From the NCBI GenBank assembly GCA_918026815.1, contig CAKJVC010000169.1, forward strand, positions 1 to 28,209: 28,209 nucleotides of DNA, given 5' to 3'. Within the stretch, counting starts at the first letter, position 1; every line of letters starts with the position of its first letter. The notes under the pieces were generated by a model. It made no database searches and was not told where the DNA came from. It saw nothing but the letters and a program-made list of their open reading frames with translations. A program made the position numbers and the translations under genes. Below, piece after piece: positions 20,348 through 28,209 of this stretch. This DNA is from Chalara sp. BL73. Its lineage: Eukaryota; Ascomycota; Leotiomycetes; Helotiales.

Positions 20348-20763
20348 AATACTCGCGATGTTGTTTTCACCTAACAGGCATGTTCGTAAACTGATAGCGG
20401 TGCGCCAACAATCTGAAAGGTTATCCTGAAAGGAGGATAGTGCTAAGCATATAATACTGATAAATATGGTCTAATGTAAGCACGCTAATGCACGTAAATT
20501 TTGGGCTAAATACTTTCCGTGGCCCTTTCTCTCCGCGGCGAAACTCCCGGAATGCATATTCCGAATGTTAGAGTGTCTTTAAAGCTTATATACATATCCT
20601 TTGTCAATATAACCATTATTTGATAGCTCTAAAATCTGAAGAGATATCAATTATCTTGATTTAGTAGGTGTAAGGTGCTGGAGTAGGGCGGCACAAGTCA
20701 ACTGCAATTAATGCAAGTGTTGAGAATTGGTGGTGTAACCCACCCGTAAGTAGACTGCGGAGG
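20348..20763. other. Intergenic transition between NLR-like gene and repeat block
   Basis: Ordinary-composition sequence that presumably includes the 3' untranslated region and terminator of the NLR-like gene. I find no coding segment or RNA gene in it. Confidence 0.5.
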
Positions 20764-20828
20764 ACCCAGTGGGTTATCGGCCAACCCAGTGGGTAACCCA
20801 ACCCAGTGGGTAACCCAACCCAGTGGGT
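20764..20828. repeat. Four copies of a near-palindromic ACCCAGTGGGT repeat
   Basis: ACCCAGTGGGT occurs at 20764, 20784, 20801 and 20818, with spacings of 20, 17 and 17 bp; the last three are separated by AACCCA. Each unit is nearly self-complementary (ACCCA/TGGGT). The array sits immediately at the left edge of the AT-rich block. Confidence 0.85.
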
Positions 20829-21490
20829 CGGGTTAGGTTGATATTTTATTGATTTAACTCAGTAAGTTCGACTTAATTTAATAAATTGCTAAAACATACT
20901 ATAAGTATTAGTAATATATTACTAATACAAAATTTGTGCTTAAAACTAAGTTAGATTTTAAAAACACAAATTTTTTAGTTGTATTAAATAGCGATTAGTA
21001 GAAATATTAGTAAAAACTAACTTAAAAAATTGTAGTAAGTTTTTTTTTAAAAAAAAAAAATCAAATTAAATAATCAGCTTTAATTTAACTGTAGCTTTTT
21101 ATTTATATAAAAAACTGAACGAAAAAAAAAATGTATTACGAGTTTTGCAAAAAAGCTAAAATGCTTGTTAAAAGTTTAATTCGGTTTATTTAAAAATTAA
21201 TTAAAGTTTAATCGAAAATATTGTTTTAATACTATTAATTTTGCATTTATAAATATAAGTGCAAAAAGCTTAAAAACTTTATTTTTTAAATTTATATTAA
21301 ATACTTTTTTTCGTATGAATAAATTAAAAACATTATATACAGCCGGATTTTCGAATATTTTTAACTGTTTTAAAAAAATACTAAAATAAAAAAAAATTGC
21401 GTTTATCGTTTTTATATACGTAATTATCGAGTAATTCGTCGGCTAATATATTTTAAACAGCTTTTTTATAAAACTGTATCAGTGTACAAA

Positions 21491-21590
21491 ATTAGAGTAT
21501 TAGATTAGATTATAGCATAATACTCTAATCTAATCTAATTGAAAAATCTAATAATCTAATCTAATCTAAATCTAATTTAACTAATTAAAT
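21491..21590. repeat. TCTAA/TTAGA microsatellite with a hairpin arrangement
   Basis: ATTAGAGTA and TTAGATTAGATTA (21491-21512) are inverted as TACTCTAAT and TAATCTAATCTAA (21521-21538), followed by more TCTAA units to about 21577. The pentanucleotide repeat changes strand across a short centre, so the segment can fold as a hairpin. Confidence 0.7.
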
Positions 21591-21917
21591 TATATTTGAG
21601 TATGTTAGAGTATAATTACGTAAGCTGCTATATAAGCAAGGAAATTGTTATTCCGTTCCGAGCTAAACCTAATTAAGTAAAGTTTTTCTCGGTTAATTTT
21701 AGCTTCTTGAAACCTTTTTTTTTCGTACAATTTCGGTATAACAATATAAAGCTTCGACAAAAATCTCGTGATTTCTGATAACTTTATAAGTAATAACTTA
21801 TTAGCAAAAGCTTAATTAAAGAACTTTGTAATTAATTCTAATTAGTGTTTTTTTATAGTAGATTAAGTTTATTACAACAAACTTATATTAGATTATAATT
21901 TAATTATTTTTGATTGC

Positions 21918-21990
21918 TACTCTAAATCTAATCTAATCTAATAAAATTTTCGCTACTTTAATCTAATTTAATCTAATCTAATTATAATTG
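21918..21990. repeat. Second TCTAA repeat patch
   Basis: Runs of CTAATCTAATCTAA broken by short A/T interruptions, similar to the patch some 400 bp to the left. The sequence between the two patches (about 21600-21915) retains more G and C than its surroundings. Confidence 0.65.
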
Positions 21991-24900
21991 AATATAATTG
22001 AGTAATTAGAGTTTTTTGTTCTCACACTGAACTGTATAAACAATTTAATTAAATTTTTTATTATTATTTATATACAAATTGTTATTTAAATTATTAATTC
22101 GTTAATAATTTAAATTATTTTTAAGTTTTTGTTGTTAATATTTAATTGCAATTTGTTTGTTAGTTATTAACAATATTTATATTGTATAACAAAGTTATAT
22201 ACTAATTGTTAATACTATAATTTTTAATTTAATTATAATATACTAAAATTAGTATACGAATTGTACTAAATTTTAACTGTTTTTAGCAATAATAACAAAT
22301 ATTTTTAACAAAATTAAAAACTCGCTTTATATTAATACTAGTTATAAATATACAAAAAAAATTTTTATTAACGTTATTAAATTTAAAAGTCGAAATTTAA
22401 ATTTTTTTTACATTTTAAATATTTGTTTATTATTATTTACTATTATTAAAATTAGTATAAAAATTAGTATAAAACAAAATTAACTAAAATAACTTTTAAA
22501 AAAAAATTTACAAAGTAATAAATACTAATTTATTTTATAATTAACAAAATTTTTAAATAAATCGTTGCTAAAAATATTTCGACTAATTCGGTTTTTATTA
22601 AAAACAATTGTTAAAAAATTAAAATTAATATCGCGAAATTATTAAAACGACTATATATTACTTTTTTTAAAAATATAGTTTCGATTATACAACGTATATA
22701 ATTGTAATTTAAATTTAAATTTTTAATTTTTGTTTTAAAAATTTAATTAACAAAAATCGAAATTAAAATATTTAAATTTTTTAAATAAATTAAAAATCGT
22801 TACAATATTATATAAACTGTTTACGTTACTATAAACTTTATTGTAATATTTATTAAGTTTTTTTTTTGTTACAAAAAAACTTTTTATTATTAGTTTTATT
22901 TAAAAAAACTAACTTTTTTAGTTTAAAAACATTTACAAGTTTTTTATAAACGTTTAAAAAGTTTGTTATATATTTTAAAAGTATAAAAACTTGTTATTTT
23001 CGATATTTTGCCGATATTTGCAATAAAAAAATTAAAAAGTCGAACAATATCGACTAAATATTTAAATATTTTTTATTTTTCGTTTTAAAATAAAAAATAT
23101 TTTATTAAAATTACTAATTTTTAAATTTGTTATTTAAAATTAGTATAAATATTAGTTTAACTTAAATAAAAAATACTTTCGCTAAAATATAAAAAAATTT
23201 TGTTAATATATTTGTTTTAATTTTTTTAAATTTTTAAATTTTTAACTTTTTACTAATTACAAATAAATATTTCGTTTAATAAATTTAAACGAAATTTTTT
23301 AGCAAAACTTTTAAAATTAATTAAATAATATACAAAAACATAAAATATATTAAATAAAACCGTTTAATAGTTTATTGTTAATAATATTTTTTAAAAAACT
23401 GTTAATTTTTTAATTATAATAATATTGTTTAATATATTGTTAATAGTAATCGACAATACTTTTTAATTTAATTTGTATTTTGCAATTATATTATTAATAA
23501 TTTTTGTAAATTATAATTTAAAATAAACAAATATACAATTTTCAAATATAATTAATTTATTACGTAAATTTTAATTTGTATCGATATAATAAATAATAAT
23601 AACTATAAAAAACGTTAAATTGTATTTAATTAGCAATTAAAAAACAGTGTTATTTTACTTTTAAAAACAAATTTAATAAAAGTCGTTTTTTAATTTTTTA
23701 ATATATTAAATTAAACGATTTTTTAACGTTTTTAATAATAATAAAAAAAATTAAAATTTTGTAAAAACTTAATTTTTTTATTTTACATTTTAACAGTATA
23801 AAAAATGTTTGTAAAAATACAATAGTTAAAAAACTTAATTATAAAATAATTGTATAATAAAACTAAATAATCGCTATATATTATTAGTTTGTATTTTATA
23901 CTAATTTTTATATTAATTAAATTTATAAATTAGCGTTTTAAAATAAATTTAAATGTAATTTAATAATTTTTTTAATATTTAAATTATTTGTTTAATAAGT
24001 TTTTATTGCAATATATTTAAATAAAATAAACGTGCTAGTTATTTTAATATTAAAATAAACTAGTAAAAAATTACAGTTGCAATAAATTATAATTAATTTA
24101 CTTGTTTAACAATAAATATTTTGCGAATACTTTATTTATAATATTAAAGTTTTAGCTGTAAAATTTTAAATTGTTTTTTTAATAGTATTAATTAATTAAA
24201 TATTATTTGTAATATACCGAATTACTTAAATTGTATTTTGTTATTATTTAATAAAATAAATATATTATAATTGTAACTATAAGTAATAAATTAAATTTTG
24301 CTTAATAATAAATAAATTAATATTAGTATTACTAATATTGCTAAAGTTATTTATTAAAAATAAATTCGATATTGTAAAATATTTCGAAATAATTTTTAAA
24401 ATATAAATTCGAAAATAAAAAATATACAAACAAAGCTAAAATATTACAAAAAAAATAAAAACGGCTTTTATAATTTGCAATTACGTTTTAAAACTAATTA
24501 AATATATATAATTTTAAAAAGTTTAATTCTAGCAATTAAAAATCGAAATATTAGTATAAAAATTAGTAAAATATTGTTTTAATTCAGTTTTACGATTGTT
24601 TAATTTTAATATGTTTAAAATAAACGTATTAATATTTTAAAACTTGTTTTAAAACAAATTTAGTTTTAAAAAAAATTTAAATAAACAAAATTTAAAACTT
24701 AAATAATTAATTATATTATATACTTTTTTGAATTTTTTTACTAAAATTATAATTATTGTTTTTAGCTATTAATTGAATTTTTCGGTATATAAAATTTTAT
24801 TTTATAAACTTTATATATTAAATCGAACTACTAATCGACAAAATTTAATAATTTGTTTTTTTTTGCTGTAAAGTATTTGTTAAGCGAAATACGCGGAATT

Positions 24901-26214
24901 AATAAGCTACAAAATAATAATAAACAATTTAAACAAATTATTATTTAATAGTATTTATATTAAAACAAAATATTTAATTTTTTAAACAAACTGTTTTTGT
25001 TTTAACGTTAAATATACTATTAAATTCGAAATTCGATTATAAAAACTTTTATATAAAATTAGTATTATATTAATTTTTGTACTAATTTTTACATTATTAA
25101 AACGTATTAAAACTGTAAATTTTATTATAGTATATTTTGCTAAATTAAGTTTTATTCGAAATTTTAAAATTACTTTTTTTAATTTTATTTTTTATTTTGC
25201 TTTTTTTTTTTTGTATTTATACTTTTAGTTGCTATTGTACTTTTAATTTTTTATACAAAGTTTTCGTTATTTTTAATCGCAAATTTTTTTTTATTTTTTT
25301 AATTAAAGTTTTTTATTATTAATTTTTTATTTTTGTTTTCGCGTTGTTTAATATATATTAATTAAACGATTATAAAACATTTAATTTAATTAACTGTTTT
25401 AACAAAATTTCGGTTTTCGATATTATAATTATACGTTATTATTTATTACTGTTTATAGTTTAAAACTTCGTTATAATTTTAACTTTTTTTATATATATAA
25501 CAATTGTTTAATTATTTTGCTCTGTTATTTTAATTGTTTTTTAATTAAGTCGTTACTAATTTAAATATTGCGTTTACGAATTTTAATAGTATTTAAATTA
25601 GTTAACAAAAATTCGACTGTTTTACGTTTTCGACTATAAATTGCTACAAAAAAAACTGTACATTTTTTGTAGCGATTAATAAAAAATTAATATAAACAAA
25701 TTAAATTTTACTTTATTGTAATTTTAAATTTATTGCGACAAATTAAAATTAACAGTTAAAATATAAATAATATAAAAATTTAATATTATACAATTAAAAA
25801 ATTAGTTTTTTTATCGATTAATAAAAATTTAATACAAATAAAGCTTAAATTTTATATATCTATATTTTGTAAAAATATTAGTTTAAATAATAATTGTTGT
25901 TTTGTTTATTAATATTTAAAACTAAAAATTAAAAATATTGCTAAAATAATACTTACTGCTTTTTATTTAAACTAACAATATTAATAACTTATTTTTAATT
26001 TTATTTTTGATTTTTAATTTTACAATTAAAATTAAAACTACAGTAACAAATACAATTTTTATTGTATTGTATTAAATAAACTTATTATTATTATTATTTT
26101 GCTGTTTTTACTAGTTTTATATTAATTTCTTTATTTAAAACGTATTATTTTTAAATTTTTGTTAGTAAACTGCAATAAAAATAAACTTTTACTTTAATTT
26201 GTAAATACAATATT

Positions 26215-26406
26215 TGTCACGATCACGATCCTATGGCCTGTAAGGGCGCTGAATAGGTGTTTCAATTACGAGAATACTAAACTAAGGAGGAAAGGTGTAG
26301 CTGTTGCTGTGGCATCCCTGATATCAAGACTATGACCACGTGACCACCATAGGCGAGCTGGTAAGCGAACCAATGGGCGTCTGGTGCGATATTGAGGAGC
26401 GTGACA
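26215..26406 (-). repeat. 3' LTR of a Ty3/gypsy element, 192 bp
   Basis: Bounded by TGTCACG at 26215 and CGTGACA at 26406, the inverted ends that start with TG and finish with CA. On the minus strand the LTR is preceded by a polypurine tract, TTTGGAGGGGGTAT (26420-26407), which identifies it as the 3' LTR of a minus-strand element. Its composition is close to that of ordinary genes, unlike the AT-rich block that begins at its very edge. The 5' LTR and target-site duplication are outside the window or not recognisable. Confidence 0.75.
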
Positions 26407-28209
26407 ATACCCCCTCCAAATAAGCTCGTCCTCGAGCTTGAGAACTATTTGTGATACTTGATATCTATTCCTTACGGCCAGTTACGGCCGTACTCTTTCT
26501 AATTTTGCTTCTTTCCACCCGTAACCTATCTGCAACTAGCTTGGCTTGTTGTTATCTTTTCTCGGCTCTGGATATTCATCACGTTTAGCACACTTAAGCC
26601 AATACGTAAAATTCTTTGGTGGGCCAGGCTTGTCGGGGTTGCTTTCGTGAAAGCTTTTAAGAGCTAACGGGCTATTTACTAGAGCAACTGCAGAGTACTA
26701 TTCAGAGTCGTTATCCTATTTTTTCCACTTGACTCGGTACTTTAGCGTTTTATTAACACGTCGAACTGCTAATACTTTTGAACTTTATACTTTTCAGCGT
26801 TATTTACTATAACTAGTAGTAAATCAGAGTTGTTTTGGCCAAGTAGTAGGTTGTTAGCGGCTTTTCGAAGCTTTTCAGCATAGAATACAGAGTATACGCG
26901 CATGGAATCTGGTAGTTTTAGCTTGTACGAATAGCTTATTTGTTTTATAATCTCGAACGGGCCTTTTATTTGATTTGCAAGCTTGCGGCTTGGCCGATGA
27001 TTTTTCCAATGCTTTGTGGTAACTTATACGAAATCGCTTACTCCGAAATCAGGCTTTCGTCGATGCTTGTTAGCTTGCTTAGCGTATTGTTTTTTGCGAG
27101 CGAGCTATATTGCTACAAGCTGATTTTCAAAAGTTATAAATACGAGTTACTAATGCTTTTGCTTTTTTTATTGAGCTTTTTTGGGCGTGAGCTTTTTTCT
27201 GGTTTTGCTTTTACAAGCGTTTTTTAATCGAATAACGTACGCGTTTTATAACTACGTTCCGTAAAAAAAAAAATTGCTTTGTAGTTTTATGCTACAACGA
27301 AGCTTGCTGAAAATCAATAATAGCTACTTATCGATCCTAATTATTTTAATAGTGGTTTATATAAAAGCGTAAACGCTAATTAAAGTACTGATCCGCGATT
27401 TCAGTTTAGTCGTTTGTTTGCGAGTAATTTGCTGTTAAAACTGTAATTTGATTTGCAGTTTAGCACAAAACTTGTTTTAGAAATCAAATATAAACTGCGG
27501 TTTTCGATTCGACGTAATAGAATTAAGAATTTCGGTATAGCGTATAACATGTAATAAAAACAACGGTACTAGTTTTTTGGCTGTAATTGTATTGCGAACA
27601 AAAATAGTAATTAGTTTTTGCTTAGTCGATTTACAAATATTGCTATTATATTAAACTCGCTTTTGCTTTTAAAGTATTTTTTGAAGTCAACTGTAACATG
27701 CTGCTATAGCCGATCAAGTACTAGCAGCTAGTATAGCAAGCCAGGCTTTTTATTTCGAGGAACGTGCAAACGTCGGCAAATATAGCAATTGTTGCAATAA
27801 CGAGCAATATTACTTGCTTGACTTGGCTAGTAGTATCGGCTGCGAATAAGCTTACTTAGCTTTGTACGCTTTGGATGTTTCGTTAATAGTTGATTGTAAG
27901 CTTTTTGTACTACAGCTGTTTGTAAAAACATGCTTGTAGTTAGCATTACGTTAAGCACATACAGCTTTTTATGCTGTAGCAATAAACTATTCTGGAGCAT
28001 TTACGTATTTTTTAATTTAGCTCGAGCTTTTGTACGTAGGTTTTCAATGTTAGTAGCAGTTTTATTAGTTGACAGCAATTTGTCGGTAAGCTGTAGACTG
28101 TCGTACTTTTCTGGAAGCATTTTATTACTTTCGATCGGTGCTAATTGAAAATCGTGCACTACTTCCGGGTTTAGTTTGGCTTTTGGTATTATAACCTGCG
28201 TACAGTATT
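26407..28209 (-). mobile_element. Ty3/gypsy chromovirus, mutated pol 3' region (integrase and chromodomain), cut by window end
   Basis: Minus-strand reading recovers the end of a gypsy polyprotein. Near 27870-27880 is TKHPKR, from the integrase zinc-binding region. At 27771-27795 CNNCYICRRL carries the paired cysteines, followed by PRNKKPGLLY and, to about 27640, VTVDFKKYFKSKSEFN and FVNRLSK of the catalytic core. At 26880-27020 VTTKHWKNHRPSRKLANQIK and GPFEIIKQISYSYKLKLPDS plus VYSVFYAEKLRKAANNLLLG form the integrase C-terminal module. At 26540-26775 RRVNKTLKYRVKW and PDKPGPPKNFTYWLKCAKRD, then DEYPEP, form a chromodomain. Stop codons interrupt all parts, several being TGG changed to TAG, so it is inactive. 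Plus-strand open stretches here are antisense artefacts. Reverse transcriptase and gag lie beyond the window. Confidence 0.85.

Larger units (their letters stand above)
20834..26214. repeat. Extremely AT-rich, mutated repeat block without genes
   Basis: About 5.4 kb with almost no G or C, no open frame of useful length, and long A/T runs and TTAA/ATTA words. This is what remains of repetitive DNA after saturating C-to-T mutation. The left edge follows the ACCCAGTGGGT array and the right edge is the LTR at 26215, where normal composition returns within a few bases. Residual cytosines obey a strict context rule over 22033-24480 (see findings). Two patches of TCTAA/TTAGA repeats lie at about 21491-21590 and 21918-21990. 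No transposon domain can be read in any frame, so the original element is unknown. Confidence 0.85.

Noticed and set aside
20764..20828. CRISPR-like repeat array
   Set aside because: Spacers are 6-9 bp and largely repeated, and the window is clearly eukaryotic.
20764..20840. Telomere-like sequence (GGGTTAGG at about 20829-20837)
   Set aside because: Only one partial TTAGG-type unit occurs; the repeat unit is ACCCAGTGGGT, not a telomeric hexamer.
20834..26214. AT-rich block as a centromere or mitochondrial DNA fragment
   Set aside because: It is short, borders ordinary genes and an LTR, and its residual-base context points to mutated repeats; no mitochondrial genes or tRNAs can be read.
26940..28148. 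Plus-strand open frames of hydrophobic, membrane-like proteins (26940-27227 and 27930-28148)
   Set aside because: They are antisense to readable gypsy integrase and chromodomain sequence on the minus strand; the hydrophobic look comes from AT-rich composition.

Overview
The window looks like an accessory, partly decayed region of a filamentous ascomycete (Pezizomycotina) genome. The evidence is short 50-65 nt introns with CTAAC/CTGAC branch points, a Zn2Cys6 regulator with a fungal middle-homology region, a HET-NACHT-ankyrin NLR-like protein, a Ty3/gypsy chromovirus, and a block of several kb stripped of most G and C. All gene names come from motif recognition by eye; no search was run.

Layout. 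1-968 (minus): remains of an alpha/beta-hydrolase (fold-3 lipase/esterase type), cut by the window edge and broken by several frameshifts. 1661-3377 (plus): Baeyer-Villiger monooxygenase with all fingerprints, one GC-AG intron and one single-base frameshift. 3378-5217: gene-free, AT-rich in its second half. 5218-7496 (plus): intact two-exon Zn2Cys6 transcription factor. 7657-10262 (minus): acetoacetyl-CoA synthetase pseudogene whose intron signals are still readable. About 10330-10610 (plus): relic of an MFS transporter. 10921-11724 (minus): intact six-helix membrane protein. 12059-13411: gene-poor, with possible transposon debris. 13412-14110 (plus): unknown gene interrupted by two in-frame TAG codons. 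15314-16438 (plus): intact three-exon alpha/beta-hydrolase. 17168-20347 (plus): intact single-exon NLR-like protein. 20764-20828: four copies of an ACCCAGTGGGT repeat. About 20834-26214: extremely AT-rich block without genes. 26215-28209: 3' LTR and mutated pol (integrase, chromodomain) of a Ty3/gypsy element on the minus strand, running off the window.

How the genes may work together. A BVMO, two esterase-type hydrolases, an acetoacetyl-CoA synthetase, an MFS transporter, a membrane protein and a Zn2Cys6 activator would fit a small catabolic or secondary-metabolite cluster that oxidises a ketone to an ester, hydrolyses it and activates a short keto acid. Most of the enzymatic members are broken while the regulator, the membrane protein and one hydrolase are intact, so it reads as a cluster being lost.

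The most unusual signal is the mutation context in the AT-rich block. From 22033 to 24480, cytosines on both strands survive almost only as ApC, GpC or before G. TCA, TCT and TCC have practically vanished while ACA and ACT remain common. That is not the classical CpA signature of repeat-induced point mutation (RIP).
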